Below are positions 46,855 through 59,057 of a stretch of DNA of 64,000 bases, one piece after another. How positions within the stretch are numbered: position 1 is the stretch's first letter; each line of letters begins with the position of its first letter. The stretch is from Iris pallida (lineage: Eukaryota; Streptophyta; Magnoliopsida; Asparagales; Iridaceae), in the NCBI GenBank assembly GCA_029216955.1, contig JANAVB010016199.1, forward strand, positions 10,105,960 through 10,169,959, read 5' to 3'. Position numbers and translations under genes: made by a program. The notes beneath the pieces were generated by a model, which was not told where the DNA came from, did not search any database, and saw only the letters and a program-made list of their open reading frames with translations.

Positions 46855-47931
46855 ATGGATTCGATCAGTGGCAAACTGACGGCCGAAGAGATGAAGGCCT
46901 TGGTTGATGATATCTTATCGAAAAGATTAACCGAGGCAACCCCACGTGTGATCCATATTGATGTGGATCCATCACCTTACAAAATAGGAAAATTGGAGAA
47001 GCTGGAAACAAAGTTGGAAGGAACGTCCAACTACTTGAAGTGGTCGTGGCAGGCGATGCGGACGCTGAAGGGACGTGGCTTGGTTGGCTATATCACTGGA
47101 CAGGCCAAGGCGCCAGCCGATCACTCCGCAAAGGAGTTTGCTGTTTGGGAGATTGTCAATAACGTAGTGGCTGGGTGGTTGTCTGCCTCACTAACCGACC
47201 AGGTGTCGGGCAATATCGAGGCAATGGAGGCTGCTGCTGATATATGGCGAACTCTAAAAGATATGTACTCCGGATCAGGCAACCCTATGCGAGTCTTTCA
47301 ACTGCAAGATAAACTCGATAGGGTGGCCCAAGACGAACGTACCATCTCTGAGTACGCAGCCCTGTTGAAGAAGTACTGGTCTGATCTGGATCATTATGAT
47401 CCTCTTGGGATGGAGGATGCACAAATCGAACCGACATTCGCGAAGTACTTCCAGACGTTCCTGGCTTATATTTCGCGACAGCGTATGATAAAATTCATGA
47501 AGGGACTACACCCTGTATTTGAGCAGAGACGAAATATCCTCCTATCCCAACCCACGCTTCCGACCTTGGAAGAAGCTATAGCCGTCATGACACAGGAAGA
47601 GGCTCGACTGAAGTTGATGCCCAACAAGGGCTCCTACCAGGGGGAGCAAGCCGCAGTTGAAAAGTCTGTCCTTGCTGCCTTCAATCAACCTCCATCTGTG
47701 GGTGGTGTTTGCCACAATTGTGGTGACTCCGGCCATTATATCCAATTTTGTCCAAAATCGTTGTGCAGTCAGTCTAATGATCGAGGACGGGGTCGTGGTG
47801 GCCGACGTGGTAGTAAAGGAGGATATGCTGGTAGAAGGGGCGGACACAAAGCAAATCTGGCGGAGGAAGGGGGAGAGACTCAACTGGCTGAAATAACCCC
47901 GCTTGAGCGGGAGTTCCTTGAGAAGTTGTGA
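46855..47931 (+). pseudogene. Copia-3 gag
   Basis: 358 codons from MDSISGKLTAEEMKALVDDI to a TGA at 47929. The core (YLKWSWQAMRTLKGRGLVGY, VFQLQDKLDRVAQDERTISE) is UBN2-type gag. The zinc knuckle CHNCGDSGHYIQFC starts at about residue 286 with all four ligands, followed by an RG/GG-rich basic tail. The stop lies in frame with pol, and the family normally reads straight through. TGA here fits a CGA (Arg) codon changed by C-to-T, so it is probably a mutation and not a programmed stop. The ATG at 46855 is the first in frame after the leader. Confidence 0.92.
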
Positions 47932-49500
47932 GGCACAAAGCTGGGTTCGGCCGACAGTCCTAGGGCGTCTTCTACCTCGGGAGAACACATCACTTGCTTT
48001 GCCCAAACCAGCACCGGTGATTCTGCACGTGCTCTTGCATCTGTCCATCAGCCAGGATGGATTATGGACTCTGGGGCATCTCGTCATGTCACGGGATCCC
48101 GTAGTACGTTTCAGGACTATACTCACCTACCATTGCCGGAGAGTATTCAGACCGCTGATGGTACTTCCAGCCCTGTAATGGGTAAAGGCACTGTCGCATG
48201 CACCCCTTCTATCACTCTAACCAATATCTTACATGCTCCATCTTTTTCTGTCAATCTTCTGTCAATTAGTGCCATTATACTTGATCTTAACTGTACTGTT
48301 TCCTTTGACATTCCTACGGTAACTTTTCAGGAGAAAGGGACATGACGACGACTTGGGACTGGTACATGGCATAAGGGGCTGTGGTATTTAGACAGGACTG
48401 GACTGGACAACGCATTGGCATCCTTAGTAGCAGACGCACCACCAGCAGCTTCCTGTCGCAGTATTGAAGACGACTTGCTACTCCACCACCAGCGTGTCGG
48501 TCATTCCTCTTTTCAAGTTATTAGTCGAATGTATCCGTCCTTATATCAAAGGGCTAATAAAGATAAGTTATTTTGTGATGCTTGTGAGTTGGGAAAACAT
48601 ACCAGAAACTCGTATGTGAGCTCGGGGAATAGGAGTTCAGCTGCTGTTGACATGATACATTCAGACATATGGGGCCCTTGTCCTACAACCGGAATTAACG
48701 GCTTTCGATGGTTCGTCACCTTTATTGACTGTTATACCCGCGTGACATGGGTCTACCTTATGAAGAATAAAAGTGACGTCCTTGAGGCCTTTCGTGACTT
48801 TCATCGACGGGTGGAAACACAATATGGCGCTAAAATTAAGTGTTTCCGGTCTGACAATGGGACGGAGTATACTAATAAGCGGGTTGCTGAGTATTTTTCC
48901 ACTCAAGGAATACTACATCAAACTTCATATGCTTATACTCCGGCACAAAATGGTGTGGCTGAACGAAAGAACAGATACCTGATGGAAGTCGCACGGACGA
49001 TGATGCTGGCTATGAATGTCCCGAAACACTTATGGGGGCAGGCTATATTGACGGCCTCTTATCTCATCAACCGAATGCCATCTCAAGTATTGGACTGGAA
49101 GACACCGTTGGAGATGCTTACTGGGGCAACTACATACACTGTTCCACCGAAATTTTTTGGATGTGTGTGCTTTGTCCAAGATAATAGGCCCGACGTTGGC
49201 AAACTGGATCCTAGGGCAGTTAAATGTGTCTTTGTCGGTTACACGGCGACTCAGAAGGGATATGCCTGTTGGAGTCCAGTCGAGCGGAAGATGTTTGTCA
49301 GCATGGACATTATATTCAGAGAACTCGAACCATACTATGGTTCGGATGAAGGTTCAGCATCCACATCTCACACAGATGGTGTTAGATGTGAGGGGGAGAT
49401 AATAAGCCCAAATGTGGTCGTCGGATCGGTTCCGTGTCCAGTTGTAGAAAACTGGACGAAAGAGGGAGAGCACAGTGACTCAGATACAGAGAATAAATAA
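47932..49500 (+). pseudogene. Copia-3 protease and integrase
   Basis: In frame with gag. The protease motif is WIMDSGASRHVTG (near 48061). An in-frame TGA at 48343 fits CGA-to-TGA. The integrase zinc finger is LHHQRVGHSS with CDACELGKHTR. The core has MIHSDIWGPC, CFRSDNGTEYTNK and PAQNGVAERKNRYLMEVART (two Asp and the Glu). The C-terminal domain includes FFGCVCFVQD and KCVFVGYTATQKGYAC. A TAA at 49498 ends the open stretch, where CAA or another sense codon is expected. Confidence 0.92.
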
Positions 49501-51432
49501 GAAGATACATATGTTTCGCAGGGGAAGCAGCAGACAAGGGAAAAGGAGATCCAAGTCTACAGAAGAAGACAACAGAAGTCCAGTACTGTGCCTATGTCGT
49601 GCCCTGTGCCCACTGTACCAAGTCCCTCGTCTACTCCTGCTCCAACTCCTGAAGATGTTGTCCCCGCACTGAATCACTCGGATTCTGATACGGATCTCTC
49701 CGACTCGGATGGTATGATCTCTCCACCACCTATTGCTCCCTTAAGGAGATCTTCTCGTATAAATATGGGTAAGGCTCCTGCTCATTTTGATGATTACGAA
49801 CATGACATTGCCAACTTCTTGTCTTATTCTAACATTTCTTTGAATTATCGAGCCTTTATTGCATCGTTAGACTCTACTTCGTTGCCCAAGTGTTGGCAGA
49901 AAGCAAAGAAAGATCCAAGGTGGAAAGCTGCAATGATAGAAAAACTTGGGGCACTGGAAAAAAATAAGACATGGGAGCTGGTTCCATTACCCAAAGGGAA
50001 GAAAGCTGTGGGATGCAAATGGGTGTACACAGTGAAAGAGACGCCAGAAGAAAAAGTAGAACGGTACAAGGCGAGGTTGGTTGCAAAAGGATTCATACAG
50101 TCATATGGCATAGACTATGATGAGACGTTTGCCCCAGTAGCAAAAATGAGCGCCGTGAGAACTCTGATCTCCATTGCAGCGAACTATGGATAGAAGCTGT
50201 ACCAGCTGGATGTGAAGAATGCCTTTCTTCATGGGGACCTGCAAGAAGAAGTATACATGGAGCTTCCGCCAGGGTGCTACGCGACGGAATCAGACGGAGG
50301 GACGTCGCAAGTAAAGGTGTGTAAACTGAAGAAGTCGCTATACGGGCTAAAGCAATCTCCTCGAGCCTGGTTTGACAGATTCAGAAAGGCTGTTACAGGC
50401 ATGGGATACCGTCAGACAAATGCAGATCATACGGTCTTTCTCCAGCATGCAAGAGGCCACATCACTATACTTGCTGTATATGTGGATGATATAGTGATTA
50501 CAGGTGATGATGAAGTCGAGATCACTAAGCTGAAGACAAAACTTGCGAAGGAGTTTAAGGTAAAGAATTTAGGAGCGATGAGGTACTTTCTAGGTATCGA
50601 AGTGTGTGAAGGCGAACAGGGAATTGTTCTATCATAAAGAAAATACGCACTAGATCTGCTGAAGGAGACAGGGATGCTGGGATGCAAAGCAGCCGTTACT
50701 CCAATTGACCAGAAGAGTAAGCTTGGAGCAGAAGCAGGAGAGCCTGTTGATCGTGAAAGATATCAAAGACTTGTAGGGAGATTGATTTATCTGGGACACA
50801 CTCGCCCTGATATCTCATTTGCGATGAGTGTAGTGAGTCGCTACATGCATGATCCAAGAAAGGGTCATATGGAAGCAGTATTTCAGATCTTGAGATATCT
50901 GAAAGGAACGCCAGGAAAGGGGCTATGGTTCAAGAAGAATGGACGCATAGAAGTTGAGGGATACTGTGATGTAGACTGGGCGAGCTGCATAGACGACAGA
51001 AGGTCTACCACGGGATACTGTATTTTTGTAGGAGGAAATCTGGTCTCATGGAGAAGCAAGAAACAGTCAGTGGTAGCACGGTCGACAGCTGAAGCAGAAT
51101 ACAGAGCAATGGCTCTGGGAGTGTCAGAGTTGCTGTGGGTGAAAGCACTACTGACAGAGTTGAAGCTGGATAAGGGAGCACCATTACGTCTTCTGAGCGA
51201 TAGTCAAGCTGCAATAAGTATAGCTAACAATCCAGTTCAGTACGACAGAACGAAGCACATCGAAATTGATCGATTCTTCATCAAGGAAAAGCTGGAACAA
51301 GGGATACTGAAGATTGACCATGTCCGCTCAGAAGAACAAGTTGTAGACTGTCTGACTAAGGGTCTTAGTTCATTAAGTCTGTCGAAGCTATGTAACAAGA
51401 TGAGGATGATCAATATCTATCGCCCATCTTGA
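49501..51432 (+). pseudogene. Copia-3 reverse transcriptase and RNase H
   Basis: Same frame. RT begins near [20 protein letters not shown] and includes [20 protein letters not shown] and YQLDVKNAFLHGDLQEEVYM. The intact catalytic box YVDD is at 50479-50490, and LGAMRYFLGIEV follows. Stops are TAG at 50191 (a Trp position, NYG-stop-KLYQLD) and TAA at 50635 (a Gln position). RNase H has GYCDVDWASCIDDRRSTTGY, STAEAEYRAMALGVSELLWV and LLSDSQAAISIANNP. The natural stop is the TGA at 51430, directly before the polypurine tract. Confidence 0.93.
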
Positions 51433-51439
51433 GGGGGAG
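51431..51439 (+). promoter_or_regulatory. Copia-3 polypurine tract
   Basis: GAGGGGGAG immediately precedes the 3' LTR and overlaps the pol stop codon. This is the plus-strand primer position. Confidence 0.93.
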
Positions 51440-51561
51440 TGTTGAGAATCAATAAGGGACTTTTAGTCCCACATCGGAATATGTAGTATGTAGAGGAGCT
51501 AGACTCCCTATAAGTAGTGAAGTAGTCCATCAATAAAATAATCCAACCATTATTTTCTACA
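51440..51561 (+). repeat. Copia-3 3' LTR
   Basis: 122 bp, identical to the 5' LTR except GAGAATC in place of GAGGATC near its start. Confidence 0.97.
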
Positions 51562-51639
51562 TAACTATTTACTCATTCCTAAAATTAGTTTAAGGGCTAT
51601 AAAAATACCAAACAAGCCATGAAAAATTCTTTAAAAGTC

Positions 51640-52130
51640 TAGTAGGTTTAGCGACGGAAGGTGACACTTATGTAGTGCTTAGGCAATATACATAGCCATT
51701 GCTAACCTGAGAATTCTCAGTTGAGCGATGGCTGAGCAACGACCGCTACACATCAAGCTGTCGCCTAATGAGCATAATAAACAAATTTCGATTTCGAAAA
51801 CCCTATATCCATTGCCCGTACGTCGCCAACTAGATCCAAGATATGTCATATGTCCGTCATTGACTAAATGTTTAATTCATTCGAGAGTTGGTCGCTAGTG
51901 CGTCGCTAAGCCGACGTCAAACTAGTCAAACGCTAGTTTGATAACAAGTCATCCCCACGTAGTCAAATAATCATCGAAGGTTTGACTATTTGGCGATGAA
52001 AAAGGATGGCGACGAACCATTTATCAACTCTATATTCTATCATATATCTGTCATCAAGATGTTGCTAATGTTGTTTAGCGACATCCCGACGATAGATCTG
52101 TTTGTCGCTAAATTCCGGTATTTCTGTAAA
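51640..52130. mobile_element. CACTA-like non-autonomous remnant
   Basis: TAGCGAC or GTCGCTA words occur at 51649, 51891, 51902, 52076 and 52104, mostly near the two edges. They recall the subterminal repeats of plant CACTA elements. The typical CACTACAA/TTGTAGTG ends are not intact (the right side reads GGTATTTCTGTAA). No coding region. Confidence 0.4.
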
Positions 52131-53955
52131 TGAATCTAGTAACCTTCGAGGGTTTTAAAATCCAAAATTTAGATTTCTTGGCTTAATTTCATGGTCTTTT
52201 CCTTTAAGAGTTCAAATTTGATGTTTGATTCAGAGTTTTAGTCATTGATCCACTTACAGGCTTTATCACAATCCGTACCCTGTTTAGGGGCACGAAGACG
52301 TGGTTACGTCCAGCCTACGCCACAGTGTCGGCGTAGAATGCTGTATAGGTCATCTATATTATCTAACATCTAACCATATCGAATATATCCTGTCATCTCC
52401 GCACGGAGGTATAACGTGACAAATAAAATAAATAATCTCAATCACAAGATCTAAAGGAAGATAAAGCATGATATTGGAATAGAAGATAAAGAAGATTAAA
52501 CTAAAATAATAGTAATGTCATCACACACATGAGTTTAGATGTCTAAAACAATAAATATATATCCTGAATAGTAATAATGGAACTTAAACCCATATTCAGA
52601 ACAATCCGGTACAATATGAAATGCTAAAACTCTAAACTACATCTAGGGCACTCTCTATTGAGCAGGATCCTCCTGAGACTCCTGAGTGCATCCCTCGTAT
52701 ACCCCTACTCATAGTAGGTAGGACAACAGTCTAAGCCATCTAAAAAATATATATCTAGTCAGGATTAGAGTGAAGTACAATCCAAATAGCAGTTCCAATT
52801 AATTGACAAGCACTATAAAAATATAAATAACAATGTCATACTTGATGAACAATTTATAGAGGCAAGTACAATTGGAAGAGACAGAGCAATAGGCGTATGG
52901 GGAGAACATATGAAAATGTAAAGACAGGCATATATGTAATAAAGGAAAAAACCAGTCATACAAGGTATACAACTAGCAAGTCCAGAATATCTGTGTCTAA
53001 AACCAGTATTTTCAAATACCAAGTTGACATGTGAACGGCTAGAGGGTAATATCCGACAAGCCATACACATCCATGTGTGCCCGCTATTATTCTATTAATA
53101 CCATGGGGGTAAAAAGGGTATGTTCACACGACTCCTAGGTATTTTCCCGCATAACCAGTACACATGGATCCAGGTCTCGACACGTACCTCAATAATCCAG
53201 AATAGATATATTAGTCCAGTGGAAATCATTAGGCATGAAACTATGTATCTTAAGTCAAGGAATCCATATAATACCAATCAGTGTGTCCATCGTATCAGAA
53301 TCAAGATAGAACACTAATGTAAACATACATCAGGACATATCAAGAAATAAAAACTATCAGAGAATGTACTCGCCTATCGTCCTGAGTAATGAGTGCGAAT
53401 CGAGGCCCAAAGTATTATCACACAAACCTAAATATGAATATACAGGTTAATTTGTGTTACAGTGTGACAATTAGTGATATCTAAGTGAAATATGATTTCT
53501 AGGTCACACTAGGTCACCTTGGCCAAACTAGGTCAAAATAGTCAATAAGAGTCAGCTGGGCCAACTGGTACATGTTAGTTTTACACTAGCTAATAGTACT
53601 AAGATACCTATATACTAGGTTATAGCTACTCTATGCATCTAATATCCTATATGAACTTTACCTATATACATTATGGTACCTTAGAATCTAGTTATTATCT
53701 AATTAGTGTCCTAAGATACCCTACTAATCACTAGGTATTATAGGATTCCACAACCATATGCCTTGATATCAAATGTAATTTGGCTTATTACCTTGGTACA
53801 TCAATGTCTTAGCACTTACTCTTACCTTAGCTATACTTTATCTAATATCCAAAACCCACTTACTCACTACCTATGTCCATATGTCCTAAACTAAATTCCT
53901 TTATCCCTATTCATGACCACCGACATATGTATATGCCTAAGATACCTTGACACCC

Positions 53956-53960
<5 letters not shown>

Positions 53961-54017
<57 letters not shown>
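53961..54017. repeat. (AT)n microsatellite
   Basis: Pure AT run in LTR-4. Confidence 0.97.
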
Positions 54018-54022
<5 letters not shown>

Positions 54023-55410
54023 GCACAATTATATGAACAACCCCCTTCTCTACTCCTCATATATGCTCACGATTCTAACTGACACTTAGCATCAGTTTCA
54101 ATCCTTACTCTCTCTAAACACCCCAACCTCACACTTATACTCAACACAACTCACTTCACTATTACTGATACTCAAACTCCCCACTGACATCACTACTCAG
54201 TCCTATACTTCACTGATACCTCTCATATAGGATACTCACTAAAATCCTAACTCATGATACTCTATCTCCCTCACACATTCACTGCTCTCCATGTTAATCT
54301 GTCTATTGTAGGGGACCAAACCTAGGCTGCTAGTGAATCACACACACAAGCCTATGGCTTGTCGGCCAAGCACAGGCCACACACTAGCCTGACCAGACTG
54401 GCCAAATGGCCTGCTGCCAAGTAGGCAAAATGGCTACTCTGAAACTCAAATAGGGAAAAATCCCCTTCAACTACTCCTGTACATTGCATGAACCCCTCCC
54501 CAAGCTTCCTCACAGGTTCAGTCCCCTCAAACGTTGCCTAACAGCAGGTTCAATGTTGCCCCCTCTTCACTAACTGCCATTCTCCCTTACTAAACCCACT
54601 CACTCATGAATACTCCTATGCTGACCTTGCTGCTAACCCCAACTATTATTTAATTGATACAAAATAAACCACACTTCTCTCTTCTAATTTCCTATCATTC
54701 CAAGACTAATACTTTTTAAACCTTCGCATTTAGTCCAAACCGGACTTGGATTGATATCCACATCCTTCACTTCACTACTTTAGCAGTAGTGAACCCTTTC
54801 CAAGTCATTTACTGAAGGGAATTCCCCTATATCCTATTACCTATTGCTTCCAAGATTTCTGCATTTACTCCTATACACATTTCCCTGCACTTTGCCTAGC
54901 TAACTCTCTAGCATTACTCGACCCACATACCCTACAAATCATTGATTCACATCCTCTGATATGCACATACCTCGTGCACACTTAGACTAGTGGTCACACA
55001 CATAACCTTCAAGCAGACACACAGTACACAAGGATTCCTCCTAATCACTGCTGCACATGCTAACTTCCTTATCTTGATGAACCTACACACATAACACTCA
55101 TCTAAACACTCTAGTTACTATCACATGCGTCATTCAATCCGTCATGGCATTATTACAAGCACTCATGTGGCACTTTACTTCACTGATACCTTATACAAAT
55201 ATATATATAGACACGCACAAGCAAAAAGAAGAGAAGAGGGATAAGTAGAGCCAAGACAGCCCCCTCCCATTCCTGTCATGGAATTTCCCCTACTTCCTCT
55301 CCATATATGTGATAGAATGATATAGGGCTGATACAAATGGTTTATGTTTTGGCTGAAACATTAAATGGCCCCTCTCATCTACTCCTTAGCCGGAGTCCTG
55401 ACCCCTCTTA

Positions 55411-55412
<2 letters not shown>

Positions 55413-55449
<37 letters not shown>

Positions 55450-55451
55450 AA

Positions 55452-55532
<81 letters not shown>

Positions 55533-55793
55533 TGCACCATGTATTAAAAAGGCTCAAAGGCCAAAGCTAGTCCAAGTATACAAGACCCAAAATGACAAAG
55601 CCTGTACAAGTATACCACCATAAGGGACGGAGCGGGATGGAGGGATCACCGCGATCAAGAACTAAGGGAGGGTAGAGGACCAAAAAGAACTCGGGGTGTG
55701 GGAGCAATGGGCGCTCTTTTTACGGCACTGACGGAGGACTTCCCGAGTGATCTGATCGGCAGTGTATTGGTGCCCTTCGTATCTCGCCTTGTT

Positions 55794-55850
<57 letters not shown>
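55413..55850. repeat. (AT)n tracts flanking a 267-bp non-AT insert
   Basis: AT runs at 55413-55446, 55463-55528 and 55797-55850, with GC-richer sequence between the last two. The corresponding part of solo LTR 3 has AT runs but no such insert. Confidence 0.9.
55530..55796 (-). mobile_element. Possible 3' fragment of a LINE
   Basis: In the minus sense an open frame reads VNKARYEGHQYTADQITREV and LRQCRKKSAHCSHTPSSFWS. It is followed by non-coding sequence ending GGCCTTTGAGCCTTTTTAAT, then ACATGG and an AT run. That tail resembles plant LINE 3' ends, and insertion into an AT tract is typical. The protein match is from memory and weak. Confidence 0.3.
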
Positions 55851-55851
<1 letters not shown>

Positions 55852-57370
55852 TCCTTACCTTCCCTATCTCTGATACATATATGTAAGGACTGCAATGATT
55901 GATACAAGATATGCAAATCCTTTTTCCATATTTCCTGCACTCTATCCCTTCCAACACCAACACCTATATATACAGTCTAAATTTTAGTTAGGCACTCATA
56001 GCCCACACTCAAATCTGGAACACTGTCACACATATAAATATAGACAATCCTCTCCTAACCCTCTTATGGACACAAGTTCACACTACCACCCTCACAAACA
56101 TAATCACTCAAGGGTTGGCACTACATCCCTCATATTACACTTTCGTATATGACAGTTCCTATTTCCCCTTCACACTCATCAACCTACTTATTTCCTCCTT
56201 CCAATACTCATCATCATCAGTTATGCTCTCACTCACACATACGTGGCTTCATTTTATGCAAGCACTCAAGAGTAAATATATAGATACCACTCATACTCAA
56301 CATTTCCTAACACACTATCACTAACCCAATAACTAACAGACACAATCAAACAGGCCTCTACTTCCTCACTCACTGCATACTCCTTACCAACTGGACACTT
56401 GGCTAAAGGCCATACAAGACACTCAACTGAGACACCCCCAAGACAGTCCTCTTCCCTTCTAACTGAAATACTGACACAATAACTCACTGATTAGGACACA
56501 TAACTAAACACTAAACAATAATTCACTTAGACACACACACTAGAATACTCACTAGGTGACTCTCCCAAACTGACCACAGGTAATACTCAAGGCATTAGCC
56601 CAGGACCCCACATACAGTTCACTGAGACACTGCATTGACAGTGCACCACCACACTCCCTCACTGTCTAACTCAGACCAAGGGCTGTGCCCCTGCCACTGA
56701 AACTTGAGCTGCTGCAATGCAACCAAGGCACTGCCCACTGAATTCCTGATCAAAAGAACTGAAAACATGACACATTATACACATATTCAGTAAAAAATAA
56801 GCCCACATACCATATACATATATACATATTCATATATTAAAATATATATATATACATGCCTAGATATAAATACTTGAGATCCTACACAACTATCCTTGAG
56901 CAAAATAAGCTATATATAGGCACAAAATTAAAAATCAAAACAAAATGGCCAATTTGATATTTTGACAAACACTTGGTGTGCTCTCCTCAGATTTCTCCAA
57001 GGATGACACTAAAACCCTATAGAACATCTACCAAAATGATAATTAGAGCCTTGCTCTTCTCCCTATGGGTACTCCTAGTCCATGGGTGTGTTCCTACAAG
57101 TGTCATGTATAAAAATGGAGCTCAAACTATGCAAAATGACAAGGGTTTACCTATTAGAAGATGGATTCCCAATGTAGCGCACCAAGGACATAAACTACAC
57201 CTTCCTCTAGCAAGCTCAACCCCAAGCTTCCTTCCTTAAGAGCTCCCTTAGCAATGTCAAGCTTCTAGCCTAATTGGAATAAAAAGAGTGGGGTTTGGAA
57301 TAGGGTGCTAGGGTTTTCTCTTCTCTAGTTGGAATGAAAGGAAATAAACTAAAGGCTTGTCATAAAGGAT

Positions 57371-57400
57371 TTTATATAGAGTTTCATTAGGGTTAGGGTT
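57371..57400 (-). promoter_or_regulatory. Telo-box and TATA box of LTR-4
   Basis: In the minus sense AACCCTAACCCTAA (57400-57387) is followed within 10 bp by CTATATAAAA. Same order as in solo LTR 2. Confidence 0.55.
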
Positions 57401-57693
57401 GGGTTGTAGGAAAGGATAAGATGCCTTAAAGGCCCTTCCTTCTTTTGTCATGACTAGAATCTTTATTAATGTGTAACTAATTTAATAACCAACTTACTAA
57501 CTAACTTGTCTAGAGATGGCTATTCTAATTAATCAAGTCTATTGGTTAAGTCTAATTAAATGGGATCCACCATGTCTAATGAATAGGCTAGTCTACCATT
57601 ATATACAACCCTCATATTTAAAAAAAAAAATACACAAATTAGATAATTGTAAAATGACAAAAATACCCTTGTTCTAGAAATGTGGTAGTGACA

Positions 57694-57720
57694 AATCTTC
57701 CCCCTAGAAAATTTTGTCCT
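57694..57720 (-). promoter_or_regulatory. Polypurine tract of the LTR-4 element and pol 3' end
   Basis: In the minus sense CTAGGGGGAAGATT abuts the LTR start. Immediately upstream, TTTGAGGACAAAATTTT encodes FEDKI, the usual last residues of chromovirus-type gypsy polyproteins. Confidence 0.85.
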
Positions 57721-57759
57721 CAAAATTTAAGTTGGTCATACTCCTCTCTAGGTCAAGCT

Positions 57760-58379
57760 CCCGATAATCATAGTCCAAAAATCTATTTAAATAATACACA
57801 CAAATCTTGGCCCGGCTAGTCGTGATATCACGGTCTCAATTAGGGTCACTATACTACAGCACAAAAAATAATCTAAGAGGCACTATTAAAATATGCAACA
57901 AGATGGAAAAATGATAAAAGAAGAACATAAAGGCAAACCTGCTAACCCATCACCTGTAGCATCGGCCTCCTCGACCGTCAGCGCAAAAGCTCTGCCCGTT
58001 GGGGGATCTCCCTCTGGTAGTACTGGGCATGATGTAGTGCCACATGTGGCCTGGCTCCAACTCTCTGGCCTTGTGCTCCACCAAACAGGAGTGCAATAGG
58101 GCAATCCCTCATTTGGTGCGCAGCTAACCCGTAAACCAGGTACACCTTCAATCTCTTTCTGCAGACATCCCATGAATGAACATGTTTCTTACAATAGTTG
58201 CAAAAAAAAGCTCGATCTCCCTGCTTCTGCTGTTGAACCGGAGCTTCAGCTCGCTGATGGTACTCCTTCTGAATATGGGGACGCTTAGCCGGTCCTGCGC
58301 AGGTACCATCACCCATGGTGTCACTGGCCCTCTTGGGCCTAAGGCCCAAGTCCTCCTCAGCAATCTGGGCAACCATCAG
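57760..58379 (-). pseudogene. Chromovirus-like gag C-terminus and start of protease, pol deleted
   Basis: In the minus sense 58376-57978 carries RPHIQKEYHQRAEAPVQQQK and a double zinc-binding region, CNYCKKHVHSWDVC followed by VYGLAAHQMRDCP, where one Cys is now Tyr. Another frame then carries RAFALTVEEADATGDGLAG, the gag-protease junction typical of Tekay/Del-type chromoviruses. The protease active site, RT, RNase H and integrase are missing: only about 120 bp separate this from the polypurine tract. Interrupted at 58380 by another LTR-like element. Confidence 0.75.
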
Positions 58380-58722
58380 TGTAAACCCTCTAAATTTTTT
58401 ACTACAATTTTTTTAAAAATAAATTTGGTACTGATTTTGTTTTTCGTATTTGTACGTCGCATGCGAGTACGTATATGCGATAGTATATTTTATGTACACA
58501 AAGATTTTATTAAAATATTTTCTTCATATGGGAAAATAGTTTATTTTCAAAATAATATATGATAAATTTTTTTTATTGCTTAAAGTTATGAAAGGCGTCA
58601 CATCAAAAATTGTCAAAACTTTATTCTTTTATTATAAAAAGGCTATTTTATTTTATTGGTAATTTAGAAAGTAGGTTTTATATAAATATTCTAGAATTAT
58701 GAGAGGTACATGAATTTAATTC

Positions 58723-58725
<3 letters not shown>

Positions 58726-58790
<65 letters not shown>
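58726..58790. repeat. (AT)n microsatellite
   Basis: Pure AT run in LTR-5. Confidence 0.97.
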
Positions 58791-58792
<2 letters not shown>

Positions 58793-59057
58793 ATTTTTGA
58801 AATTAATTATTATCATTATTTTATTATTTGGAAAGAGATATTTAAGTTTTTGTTGGATTTAATATCTAATTAATTATGGCAATTAAATTAGAAGTTGATT
58901 TCGTGGATTTATTAATTTAAAATATAAAGATATCTAGTTTTAAATGAGATGAGATTTGATTGAATTAGTTTAAAGCTATTTAAATAAATAAACGATTTAT
59001 CTAGGGGGGAAGAATTAAACTATCCTAATCCTTATCAAAATAGGAGCTTCTACCTCC

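Larger units (their letters stand above)
45863..51561 (+). mobile_element. Copia-3: young Ty1/copia element, 5699 bp, full length
   Basis: The 122-bp LTRs at 45863-45984 and 51440-51561 differ at one base (a G/A transition). The target duplication TAACT is perfect (45858-45862 and 51562-51566). An initiator-tRNA(Met) primer site follows the 5' LTR, and a GAGGGGGAG polypurine tract precedes the 3' LTR. Gag and pol share one frame from 46855 to 51432, interrupted by five stop codons. All catalytic motifs are otherwise intact. Short LTRs and a single-frame polyprotein suggest an Ale-like lineage, but this was not tested. Confidence 0.97.
52264..57693 (-). mobile_element. Long gypsy 3' LTR (LTR-4, 5430 bp) of an internally deleted element
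   Basis: In the minus sense it starts TGTCACTACCAC at 57693, right after a polypurine tract, and ends near 52264 with the family's conserved 3' block (terminal CA mutated). It is the closest relative of solo LTR 3. Because its polypurine tract and part of the internal region remain, it is a 3' LTR and not a solo one. It holds a telo-box/TATA pair (57387 and 57371, minus sense), (AT)n tracts (53961, 55413, 55463, 55797) and a LINE-like fragment between two of these tracts. Confidence 0.85.

Noticed and set aside
57886..58562. Plus-strand frames opposite the gag remnant
   Set aside because: Shadows of the minus-strand gag-protease junction, which has recognisable zinc-binding motifs.
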